Positions 35,501 through 46,463 of a stretch of 64,000 nt of DNA are shown one piece after another. This stretch comes from Phaseolus vulgaris (lineage: Eukaryota; Streptophyta; Magnoliopsida; Fabales; Fabaceae): assembly GCF_000499845.2 (NCBI RefSeq), contig NC_023750.2:34364823-34428822 (forward strand), read 5' to 3'. Numbering within the stretch: the stretch's first letter is position 1; each line of letters starts with the position of its first letter. The notes under the pieces were generated by a model. It made no database searches and had not been told where the DNA came from. It was given only the letters and a program-made list of their open reading frames with translations. The translations under genes were made by a program, and so were the position numbers.

Positions 35501-38500
35501 CGTAGTCAACATAATGAAGATGTGTTTCTTGCTAAGAAGGTAACCATTGGAGACCCAAGATTCTTTTATGTACGCATGAGGCTTCATCCATAAACTGATG
35601 ATTGTTATCTCCAATAATTTCTTGCCTTATTTCTCGATGTAGTGGGGTGGTATTTCTGCTGAAGAGATTAATGAAGCATTGTTAGTTGAAACTTCACTTT
35701 TTGGTGAAATTTCCACTCACAGTTTTCCATCATTGCCTAATATACAACATCGTCCAGAAGAAAATATGGATCCCAAGACGCAGGACATGTCCACTTCTAT
35801 GTCACAATTATTAATTAACACTCGGTTGCTGAAACAACAACAGGTTTAGATTTGCCTATGATGGCTGTGTGATCAGGGTTTATGACATGATACATAATTT
35901 GTCATACTTTTGTGCAGGATGCGGACTATCTAGCATCACTACAAGCTGATAAACAAAAGGAATTGAATTCTTTCAATAAAACTGAAAGCCATTCCTCACA
36001 GGAAGAAGAATCATGCAAAAAGATGCTTGAAAAAAAGGTAATACATTTTCTTAGTTTAAGACTTTTTGACTTTGTTCTTGCTGTTAGTTTTGGTATGAAT
36101 ATGAAGCATAACATAAGCCTTCATCTATTGTTAGAAGAGGAGACACAAATATTTAATGAATATGCTTGCGTGATTATTCCATCAACAGAATGGATTTATT
36201 TGTATTCAAGAGTATTAGAAAGATAACGCCAAAACAATTTACAAGAGAAGAATTATCCTATGATGCATTGAACCTATGTATTTAGGCAACTTTGAAGAAA
36301 ATAAGCATTAGAGAAGTTCTTGTCTCCTAAACTATTCCTATTTCCAACATGTATGGATGTTTACTATTACAAGTTAATTAAAGGTTGGTTGCATGATTAG
36401 CTCCTGATTTTATCTATCATGTAAGATTGGATGGTCAGTAACTAAAATATGGCTCATTTCTCCATTCACTAAAATATAGTGGATGTGCTTGACTTGCCCC
36501 TATGCATGTGCTTGTGTGCATGGATAGTTATTTGAAGTTTGTTTGGTTTCCTAAATTCATAAATGGTGGTTATGATTATTATATAAATACTAACCCGTTA
36601 TTAGACTGACTAGAGGCAAGTACTGTGTGTTTGAAGTTTAATAACTTTTACGGGTTTTTGCTACAAAGAAAATTTTTAGTTTTCAGTTATCTAATGTTGG
36701 TAAAGTTTGTTTCTCAACTTCACATGTTTTAAAATATAACATTCCCCCAGTAAATAATGTTTTCCGGGATTTCTTTTAGCTACCATGTCCCACAAAATTG
36801 TTCTCAAAGGTTAGATGAGAATATAAAATATATATTCCATATTATTCTTATTAGATCATTTAATGTGGTCAATAATTAAAATTGTTGGTAAAGATATCAT
36901 GTAACTCTTTGATTCCCAGGAAACTTGTATAAATTTTCCATGAATATTTTTGAGAAGCCAAATAGATTTTAGTCATCTATAGGAATATGATTCCCCGGAT
37001 ATAAAGTTACTAAGAATCATGATCTTTCGGTATACAAAAACTTTTCTTGTACATGACTCCTGTGCTTATTTTAATTGCTTTGTACAGTGCATGCCATTCC
37101 CTGTTTTCAAATGCACTACTGAATTGTGCGTGCCTCGTCATTGCAGGAATTAGTGAAAAAGCTTGACACGAAAGAACTTAGGCTTTCCAAGGAACCACTA
37201 TTGTCTGATGAAGTAATTACTATTGTTGTTCGAATGCCAGATGGTGGTCGCTGTGAACGTCGCTTCCTCAAAACTGACAAACTAGAGGTAAAATTAATTT
37301 TAGAGTATGATGAAAACTAATTTCTGAATGATACGCTGCTTAAAGAAACGAGCTCAGATCACAGAAAGATATCTCTGCGGAAGTAGTGAATGCAGCTCTG
37401 AAACAGAAATAACAACAGGAAAGAAAAACCAGAATAGTAACTCAAGAATATAGGAACTAACACTACAAAACAGTATACACTTTCAAGCCAATGCCACCTC
37501 CAATACCTAAACCCTCCTAAAACTACAAGACAGTATACATTTATTATTTTCCAATTCTCTTCCCCGAATCTCCTCTTGCTAGCTGTCCATTATGTTCAGC
37601 ATTTCACTTTCACTTACAACAGATTTCTCCACTTCTTCACTCCCTTCTTTCTTTAAATATCCATCATTTCCCCTTTTTCTCTGTTCTCTGGTGCACCAAC
37701 CGGCATTTATTGCCCTTAGGCCCATTTTTTTTTTCTCTTGTTTGGAGTATTGAGAATTTTTTTCCTAAATTCATTTTTAATACCAGATGAGATCACATTC
37801 CTGGTAGAATTTCTGCATTTAAATTAACATATACGTTTTTTCAAAGTTTATTTCAAAATTATTGATGTTCTCTCACAATAACACAGAGGAAAATAATTTC
37901 TCATTTCAGTGTGTAAGTTACTCCCTTCAAAAAAATGAAACAAGTATTTTGTATCTTTCTCTTATTTTCTTCATGAATGCACGCTTATGAAATAGGTGTT
38001 CGGAGCACGAGATAATTATTAGGAGTAATATGACTATTTTATATTATTATGAAAGTTTGCATTGTTGGCTAACGAATTGTCATTTTGTTACTTCCGGTAG
38101 CTTCTTTTTGAGTTCATAGACGCATGTGGAGCACAGAAGCCTGGAACCTATAGATTTGTGAGTGTCCCTTTCCCTTCCCTACCCACTTGATTTTTCGATT
38201 CAACCTTTATGTTGTTGAAATGTTTTCTGACATACCACTTTTTGCGGAAAAAAAATTACAGTTAGTATTGTGTCAGATGTTTACCAATACCACACTTATT
38301 TTTAGGCTAGAGTTTGGTTCTCTGATAATCAGATTCTGGTCTTTGATTTAATGCATGAATCCAAAAACTAGTCGGAATTCTGTGAAGACTGAATTTTGAT
38401 CTTTGTTTGAATTTGGTAAGCTGAATTCTGATTATATTTTCCTATTTTCTTGAAAAGCAAAACAAAGAAAAATATAAAGTTAAACATAATTAATATCAAT

Positions 38501-39729
38501 ATATTTGGGGCTTATATTTTCTATATATAATAGTTTACTAACGTATTTGATAACAAAAATTTTAAGTTTAAATAGTATTTTAAATGAAAGATTTAAAATA
38601 AATTTACTTCACATTGTGAATGCTCTAAAATTTCAGTGATGTGTACCTTTTTTAGGTATGATGGGGAGGGACTTTATTTTTGTGCGCCTTATTGGGTCTG
38701 TGGTTTTTTTGTCAACAAATTTCATAATACAATTTTTGTCTCCTAAATATTTGTGAAAATGTGCGTAAATAGTACGTCAAATCTGAAAAATAAGGTTTTA
38801 TTGGAAAAAGCTAATCACTTGGGTATATTTGTGTTTTTTTTTTATCATGGGAGAATTTATTTTTTGTGCACCTTAGTGGTTTTTTTGTTCCAAAATATTT
38901 GTAGAAATGTGTGTAAAAATAGTGCATCAAAATAGGAAAATAAAGTTTTTATTATTTTATTGATGGATAAAAAACAAGGAGTGCAAGTTGCCATTTTTTA
39001 ATTATTTGAAATTGACTCCTAAAGTCGAAAATGGTGGGGATAATTGTTGATTGTGTGATAATACGAACAACATTTTTGGACAACCCTTGAAACCTCTTAA
39101 CTTTGTTGAAATGAAAGATTTTGTTACATTCTTAACTTAATATTTGGTTCAATAATTAATTATAATTTATTTCTTAAATATGTATATATTATTCCATATA
39201 TTATGTCTGAATAAAAGTTCTTATGTTTTTGTATGACATGATCTCTGTCAATGGTATAACTAAGGGTGTTGTTTAGTTTGTGTCAATGATTTTGTTACTG
39301 ATATTTCTTAAGGATATGGAGCAAGATGCTTGATAGAATATATGTTTTGAACAACTTAGGATGAATCTCAGTGACGATTGTTATATGTTTCAACTTCCAA
39401 AAGTGTATGTCTAATTAGTACTTGGGGAATGCATTTAGGTCGTATATTTGATAATATTAGTTAAAACATGTTATTGTGGCCTCGTAAGTTTTCATATCAC
39501 TTAACTTTTCTGTGATCCATTACATTGATGGTTACATTCTAACAATATATGAACAACTTAGTTTTGTTTAATTATGTTGAAGCAGCATATGATCCAGTCT
39601 TCTTCCTTGAATTTTGAACAGGTGAGGTCATACCCGCGTCGTGCTTACAGTATTAACGATTGCTTGTCAACCTTCAATGAAGTAGGCCTTAACAAAAGTA
39701 ATGAAGCTTTGTTTCTGGAGTTGATTTAG
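32575..39729 (+). CDS. PUX: Plant UBX domain-containing protein (PUX8/PUX9 type), CDC48 adaptor
   Basis: Eleven exons: 32575-32652, 33291-33352, 33498-33996, 34087-34170, 34255-34377, 35417-35539, 35643-35843, 35918-36037, 37147-37287, 38101-38157 and 39622-39729. They join in frame to 531 aa plus TAG. An N-terminal UBA-like domain (about residues 1-45, with GNLNEAINAHFLEGD) is followed by two UIM-like acidic helices (EEAMLQAAIEASKME and DDDLARAIASSLE), the family phrase WGGISAEEINEALLVE, a charged helix (DADYLASLQADKQKEL) and a C-terminal UBX domain ending EALFLELI. PUX proteins of this class bind CDC48/p97 through UBX and ubiquitinated clients through UBA/UIM. The exon 1 donor is GTCCAC, unusual but kept in the duplicated copy at 46464. 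Intron 5 (34378-35416) contains a copia integrase scrap and intron 10 is 1.46 kb. Neighbour order favours the PUX9 orthologue; PUX8 cannot be excluded. Confidence 0.9.
35145..35268 (-). pseudogene. Ty1/copia integrase fragment inside PUX intron 5
   Basis: The minus strand reads PFTMIHSDV, a stop where the family has Trp, then GPSLATFSRKGWFITFIDDH, the start of a copia integrase core (the usual motif is HSDVWGP followed by FVTFIDDFSR). Only about 40 codons are left and no LTRs are visible around it. It is an old retrotransposon scrap inside an intron. Confidence 0.65.
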
Positions 39730-40260
39730 TTTCACCTACTTTCCTTTTAGCATTTTCATATTAGTTCTGTACCTTGTAGATTTGGACATAAAGAGAATGT
39801 AATCTTTCTGACTTGCTTCATTTGTCCATTTCTTTTGTTTACTGTCCTCATCCTTTTGAAGTAAAAACTCATTTTCAACTTCATTTTTATATAAAAAGAG
39901 TATAAAATTATTATCTCGTCTCCACTTAACAGGAATACCTCAATACCCATTTTTCAAATATTAATTAAATAATAATAAAATAAAAATAATATTATTTAGA
40001 AAAGGTTCAATGTTAGAGTCATACAAAAAATTTTAAAATGTAATATATCTTGAATAAATCAAACAGAAACAAAATTATTTTCCGAAATTTAATATATCAT
40101 TTGAACAAAATGAATAGAGAATGAATTTTTTTAAGTAAGATAAAGGTTCTTCAAATAATTAAACAAAACTAAAGGTCAAATCAAATAGAAAAGATAAACT
40201 TTTTGAAATTAACTGCAAATAAGCAAATGTATATGATCGAAACTAATATTAGATTGTTTT
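39730..40260. other. PUX 3' flank
   Basis: PUX 3' UTR followed by AT-rich sequence; nothing else recognised. Confidence 0.45.
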
Positions 40261-40460
40261 GTTTGGATTAAGGTAAAGATTCGAGAGAGTGAATTTGAAG
40301 TGATTTGAGAAGAAAGTATAAAGAAAATAATGTTGTTTAGATTAAGATATGAAAAAAAAAATTGAAGAAAATTTATTGGAGTTTGTGAGTGATATGATGG
40401 ATGAAAGAGAATTTTTAATTTGTTTAAAATATTAAAAATATAAATTTATCCTTATCTTTC
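40261..40460 (+). repeat. Dispersed GTTTGGAT repeat, second copy
   Basis: GTTTGGATTAAGGTAAAGAT, TTGTTTAGATTAAGATATG and GAGTTTGTGAGTGATATGAT appear in the same order as in 30099-30300, followed by an AT-rich tail. It lies directly left of the MITE at 40521. Confidence 0.5.
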
Positions 40461-40520
40461 AAATAATTGAAAAATAAAATAAGATGTAACTTTATATAGA
40501 TTTTAGTTAACTAAAATTTT

Positions 40521-40903
40521 CACTACAAGAAAATTATGAAATAGAAACCAATTTTTAGAGACCAAAATAATTAGTTGCAATAGTAACTAAATTAAAGACT
40601 ATTTTAGAAATTAAAACAAAAATTAGTTTCTAAATTAGTTTATATTATTGTTAAATAGTTTCTAAATTGGTATCTAATTAGCTATCAATGTTTTAACTAC
40701 CAATTATTTAGTTTCTAAATTTGGTCTCTAAAACCTTGTCTGCTAATTAGATACCAATTTAGAAACTATTTAATAATAATAAAAACTAATTTAGAAACCA
40801 ATTTTTGTTTTAGTTTCTAAAATAGTTTCTAATTTAGTTACTATTGTAACTAATTATTTTGGTCTCTAAAAATTGGTTTCTATTTCATGATTTTCTTGTA
40901 ATA
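40521..40903. mobile_element. CACTA-ended palindromic MITE, nearly intact
   Basis: Starts CACTACAAGAAAATTATGAA and ends TTTTCTTGTAATA, a damaged inverse. Most of the 383 bp is one inverted repeat around about 40712, with GAAATAGAAACCAATTTTTA matched by its complement near 40870. TTT flanks both ends, as expected for the 3-bp target-site duplication of CACTA elements. It has no coding capacity. Confidence 0.7.
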
Positions 40904-41279
40904 TTTGTATATTATTTTTGATACTGTTAAATATTTTTTTTTAAGAAAAACAAGTTAATTAATATTTTCGAAACATACAATAAATTTTTCAATTATAAAT
41001 TAAATCTTAATATTGAAAATGGTAAAAAAAGTTTTGAAAAATAATTTAATATTATAAATATATAAAAAATTATTAATAAAATAAAATAATACTTAAATAT
41101 TTATAACAATAAAAAGTTTAATAAAAAATAATTTGTATATTATTAAATTTAAATAATAATATTATTTTATATTTATATTTGTATTAAATTATAATCTTAT
41201 TATATAAATTTATTTTTATTATTATCGTTAATATATATTTATAAATTATTATAATAATAAATATTTTGGGGAAAAAATA
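40904..41279. other. Extremely AT-rich spacer
   Basis: Runs of TTATTAAT and TAATAAT between the MITE and the foldback element; no gene. Confidence 0.5.
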
Positions 41280-42464
41280 GGCTCAATTCCTTATCTAGCA
41301 CCATTTACATCTTTATTTCCCTATCTAGCACCCTTTTGTTTTTATTTCCCTACCTAGCACTCTTTTATTTTTTATTTCCCTATCTAGCACCATTTTAAAA
41401 ATAAATAAATGAATAATAAATAATTATTTTTTTAATAATTTTAATTTTGAATGCATTAAAAAATAAATATTTTTAATGTTTAAAATAATTAGAAATATAA
41501 TTAATGAATAAATAAATGAGTTTTTACAAAATAAAAATAAAAAAGTAATAAATTAAAAATGTTTACTTTAAAATTATTATTTTTAAAAATGAAGAAAATA
41601 AAAAATTAAACTCTACAACAACATAAAAGTTGAACCTATAAACATAAATTAGTATTTATTTTTATTATTATTGATGATGTAATCATGTTAATTTCAAGTA
41701 AAAAATACGGGACATATTTATAAAAAAAACCAAAGTCAATTAGTATTAATTAATAGTGAACACATAAATAATATTGAAGTGTTTACCTAAATGCAAAATT
41801 CTAAAAAAACTAATACAAATGTTACACTTAATGCTTAAAAATATTACATTAAAAATATTTATTTTTTAATGCATTCAGTGTAGCATTAAGTGTAGCATTT
41901 GCGTTAGCTTTTTTTTAGACTTTTGCATTTAGGGTAGACACTTCAATATTATTTATGTGTTCACTATTAATTAATACTAATTGACTTTGATTTTTTTATA
42001 ATTATGTCCTGTATTTTTTACTTGAAATTAACATGATTATATCATCAATAATAATAAACATAAATATTAATTTATGTTTATAGATTCAACTTTTATGTTA
42101 TTGTATAGTTTAATTTTTTTATTTTCTTCATTTAAAAAAAAAATTAAACTAAACATTTTTAATTTATTACTTTTTTATTTTTATTTTGTAAAAACTCATT
42201 TATTTATTCATTAATTATATTTCTAATTATTTTAAACATTAAAAATATTTATTTTTTAATACATTCAAAATTAAAATTATTAAAAAAATAATAATTTATT
42301 ATTTATTTATTTATTTTTAAAATGGTGTTAGATAGGGAAATAAAAAATAAAAAAGTGTTAGATAGGAAAATAAAAACAAAAGGGTATTAGATAGGGAAAT
42401 AAAAACAAAAGGATGCTAGATAGGAAAATAAAGATGTAAATGGTGCTAGATAGGGAATTGAGCC
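41280..42464. mobile_element. 1.2-kb foldback (palindromic) element
   Basis: The left arm starts GGCTCAATTCC and the right arm ends GGAATTGAGCC. The arms are about 590 bp each and pair along their whole length around about 41872 with almost no spacer. Each arm's outer end has a small tandem repeat of TTATTTCCCTATCTAGCACC: four units on the left, five on the right. Right-arm units often read CTAACAC or CTAATAC instead of CTAGCAC. No open frame. A foldback DNA transposon or giant MITE is likely; no target-site duplication was found. Confidence 0.75.
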
Positions 42465-43339
42465 GGAATTAATATGTATATATTTGAAGATTTTTTTATA
42501 CAATTATACAATAAGGATAAAAATGTAATAATATAAAGTCACACGTCTTTCGTTTTGTTTCTTTTCAATGTAAGAAAGAGTGTTTTCATCCATTCATTTG
42601 CTTTTCTTTCACTGCAAATTAATTGAAACAAACATGAATAATCTTCGTTATTTGGTATAAGTAAACAGAGTCTCTATAGAAACAAATACTACATGAAATG
42701 AAATTGAGGTTTCTGTTTCTTGAAATACAGTATACTATTTGAAAAAAATCATACAAAAAGAAAAAAAAATATAACTAAAATTGTAATAAAATTTAAGAAA
42801 ATTTTGTAAATTTTAAACAAGTTGAACAATTGAGAAAAATAGAAAAAAATTATATAAGGAAAGAAAAGAGAGAAAAGGTTAAAAAATTAATAACCATATA
42901 AAAACTATGAAAATTGAACAAAAACATACGTGTACTCAATCAATTAATGAATTAACATATATCTTTCCTATGATTAGTTGCAATAATACTCATAAGAATG
43001 AGTATTACTTAAATTGTTTGGTCAGAAATTGAAAGAAAAGGTAAACATATTATTCTCAACCACTTTCATTTTACATATATTTCAATTAATTGTCACAATT
43101 GTTTACACTACTAATTACTTTCGGAATATTCATCTTATATCTCCCAATATGTATAGGAAGGTCAATTAATGGACAACCATGTCTTATAACATTAAGCTTG
43201 ATATTTTTTATTTTTTTAATTAGTTTGCTTGCATCTTTCTTTATCTCGTCTTTAAATTTAAATTCTTTTGTTAGTTATTTTCTGTTATTTGTTTTTTATA
43301 TTGGGTATTTCATTAACAAGAAAAACATTCATATTTTTC
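42465..43339. other. Spacer between the foldback element and the PUX pseudogenes
   Basis: AT-rich. An 86-codon T-rich frame at 43090-43350 is hydrophobic only by composition. No gene recognised. Confidence 0.45.
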
Positions 43340-44260
43340 ATATTTTCTGACTTTTTGCTTCACTGATTTCCCATTTTCTTGAAGAGCACAAGTATGACAA
43401 CGTGGTTCAGAGTTTCTTTATTTCCTTTAATCTCAATGCTTTTTTTGGAAATTGAAATTCTACTAAATGTTGCAGCTGCTTCACAATCTGTTGCAAGATG
43501 AAGGCCTCAAAAATGGAGAAGGGAGAATGTTCTTCTTCATCGGTGAAAGTTGATATTCTCAATGTATGTTCATAACAAGAACCTTATCAATAACTCACAA
43601 TTAGATCCTTTCTTCACTCAAAAGAATACTCCTTCACATGGCTCTTGTCCTATTCACATGATTTTTCTCAATGAGAGTGTTATATCCTAAAGTTTTGGGA
43701 TTTGATTAATATTATTGTTAGATTGTTAAGATTTAATTAGTAGATATTGAGATTTAATTAGTTAGGATTTAATTAGTAGTTTCTATCATTTATCATTTAT
43801 CTTTAGTTGAGATTTAATTAACATAACTTATCTCTATCATTTGTAATCTTTAGTACTCTATAAATAGAGTATTGAACTATTATTTGAGATATGAATAATA
43901 TATGCACTTTGTTTCCTTTTCTCAATTCTTTATCATTGTTCTTGTTCTTGGTATAATCGGAGGTCAGCTAAAGGTTCCCTTTATCCAAAGCCTAATCGTT
44001 CTTCAAAATCTCTTACGAGAGGACCTAGACGCTTCTACACACGATCATTCATATCAGAAATGTGTTGTTTAGTTTCTGTCAATTTGATTGAAATCCACTA
44101 TATTTCTGCAATATTTTAACTAGTAGCGCAATTCCCACCTGCTGTTTGCAGTGTGAAACAATTTTAAGAACTAGGACTTTTGTATTCAAAGTGGACTCCA
44201 AAAATCAGAAAAAAAAACTTTGACATGGTTGATATTGACCGAAGACGATGAAATTTTCAT
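43340..44260 (+). pseudogene. Second, more decayed PUX copy interrupted by a retroelement LTR
   Basis: 43370-43570 matches the 46620-46920 part of the larger copy (CATTTTCTTGAAGAGCACAA, then AAAATGGAGAAGGGAGAATG), but pieces are missing. 43590-43670 matches the stretch near 48061-48150 and 48420. 44060-44260 matches 48462-48660, the last-exon-like piece, with frame damage. Unrelated sequence sits at 43679-44056. This is clearly a third copy of the PUX-related unit and cannot make a protein. Confidence 0.65.
43679..44056 (+). mobile_element. Retrotransposon LTR plus PBS-like fragment inside the PUX pseudogene
   Basis: The stretch begins TGTTATATCC, has a TATA-like ACTCTATAAATAGAG near 43857-43871, and just after position 43948 reads TGGTATAATCGGAG, which resembles the common copia primer-binding site TGGTATCAGAGC. 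The flanking pseudogene sequence resumes after about 44056. It looks like a 5' LTR with a short internal stub. No second LTR or clear target-site duplication was found. Confidence 0.45.
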
Positions 44261-45049
44261 ATTGAATGCTAGATTTACTGATGTTCATTTACTCATACAA
44301 GTTTACCATAAACTTCTCTCTGAGTCACCTATTTTGTCCCAAGCTTATAGAAAATATAAAATAGAGATAAATGTTTTGTTTGACTAAATTAAAACTTTAA
44401 AATATGAGTCAAATGTTGACTCTCTTTCTAAAAATAATATGTTAGATGCAAACGAAAAAGTTGAACAAAGAGTATAAGAGGTGAACTACGAAATTCTCAC
44501 TTCAAATTTTGAAACTAAAGAAAAATAAAATATATTGTTCAGTGGACACCAAGCAGGACATCAACTTTTGCTAACAACATTTTTTTGTGGTATGAACTTT
44601 GTAATAGTGTTGTTGGTATGACTTAACAAATTCAATATATTCAATCAATAAGTAACAATGAAAATGATAGTTAATGTTGTTGCTTTCATCTATAATTGTG
44701 TTTGTTATTGAAGTGTGAAATTAAATTGAACTCCACATCAACATCATTAACCATGTCATCTATGTTATTCACGTCTTGGTAGTGGAAATACACATAGCCA
44801 ATAGTTATTGTTATCCATGTCACAAATGTCTTTCATAGATACGGTCATTAAATTATTGTTAAAACAGTCATCAAAATATTTTCTTAAAATACTTCTTTAA
44901 TATCATTTTATATTACATTTTTTGCAAAAACTTAAATTTAGGTTTTAGATTAGGGATAAGGTTTGTTGGATCGAGTGCTTAACATTAGGCCAAAAACTAT
45001 AATTGATAGTCATGACACAATTCTTTTTATTTAAGAGCATAATAGTCCA
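44261..45049. other. Spacer, no gene recognised
   Basis: AT-rich, short chance frames only. Might contain further decayed PUX intron sequence that I cannot align by eye. Confidence 0.35.
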
Positions 45050-45720
45050 AACATTTTTTATTTTATATTTTTTTATCAGCAAAGAATAAATAAAATAAAA
45101 TTAGACACTTTAGGAGTGTCTCAACCCTTATACAAAACACCAAAAACAAGTTTCTTAGCACCTAACCAGCTAAGGATCCACTAGACATTACAACACATTA
45201 ACCATAAACCTACTAAATCAAGATACAAAATTTCAACAAATACAATTACATCAACCCACCAAAGAGACTACACCCTCAAACAAGACTAAAATCTAACTAC
45301 TAAACAAGATCTTTGACAGCAGGCTGAAGAGCTCCAAATAACCAACTGTCAACATCAACAAATTGATCCTATGAGGAGGATATATAAACCCAAAAACATG
45401 CATAAAACACAATTTGATTGTCCAAACATGTCACAATTTGATTATGACTTGGTCCACCTATCGAGACAATTCAATTTATACCTAGATCTATTTTCTTTTG
45501 TTTTCATCTTCCGCTTTGAAGGAAAAACCTACCTCAACATAGTATCCTTCCTTTCTATTCTCCCCATTTAACCTTTCCTTAAGATTTAAGACATCGATTT
45601 TCCCTAGCCAACATATAAACCCCCAAACTACCTTTTGGTGGTTCTCCAAACAAAAACGATATAAGGCAATCAAAATGTTATCTCCAAACATAACATAACA
45701 AGACCCACACCTTGTTATTG
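45050..45720 (-). mobile_element. LINE 3'-end-like fragment
   Basis: The minus strand ends in ATAAGGGTTGAGACACTCCT and an A-rich tail, resembling the 3' end of the LINE at 59160 (ACAAGGGTTGAACTACCCCT). The upstream part has no recognisable protein. The left limit in the element's sense (about 45720) is uncertain. Confidence 0.35.
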
Positions 45721-46463
45721 TACCATCTTTTATCCACCTATGACTAAGTATCTATACAACTAGTTAACCATGTAACTAAACTCTACCCTCTCTTACATGT
45801 TCATGAGTGCAAACCCTCAAACTCTGAATTTGAACCCTCAAAGATGGATAGATACACGTGGTCTTTATATAAAAGACAGATCCAACATGATACACTTCCG
45901 TATAAATATAAATGTGGTCTTTATATACGTTAATAATGTTTGTCACTTTAAAACGTATTACTTGAATATAACACTTGTATAAGTGACACCAGGTGCATAC
46001 CAGTGGCACATGAAGAAAAAAAGAAGTTAAAATTAGCAAAAACTGAGAAATTTAGGTGGTAGATTGCAGAATTTCAGTTAAACCTACACTAAAATACATA
46101 CATATATTGATAAAATGTCATTATTTGGAAGAAGTGATCCAGCAGTTGAAATTAATTGTGTAACATACAAAAAAGAACATAATCATCGTATGCTACTCAT
46201 GAAACAGTTGAAATTTAATGAAATCTGTTTAATAAAAACCAAAGTAGTTACAAACAAACCTTAAAACTAACCAGAAGACATGATGAAAAAAACCGCAAAA
46301 CCTGATTAAAGTGTTGGCAGTTAGGATTGAGTTAAACGTTTGGTACCATCACAAAGCTCAACTATAAAACTGCATGCATTCCCGAAATCATTATCATATT
46401 CATACGAAAATATTGGAATAACACTACACATTTCTCTGCACCAACACAAACTTAATCATAGCC
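45721..46463. other. Upstream flank of the large PUX copy
   Basis: GTGGTCTTTATATA occurs twice (near 45858 and 45914) as part of a small local duplication. No gene seen; the last 150 bp are the presumed promoter of the duplicated PUX copy. Confidence 0.35.

Noticed and set aside
43090..43350. 86-codon hydrophobic frame
   Set aside because: Hydrophobicity follows from T-rich DNA; no homologous features.
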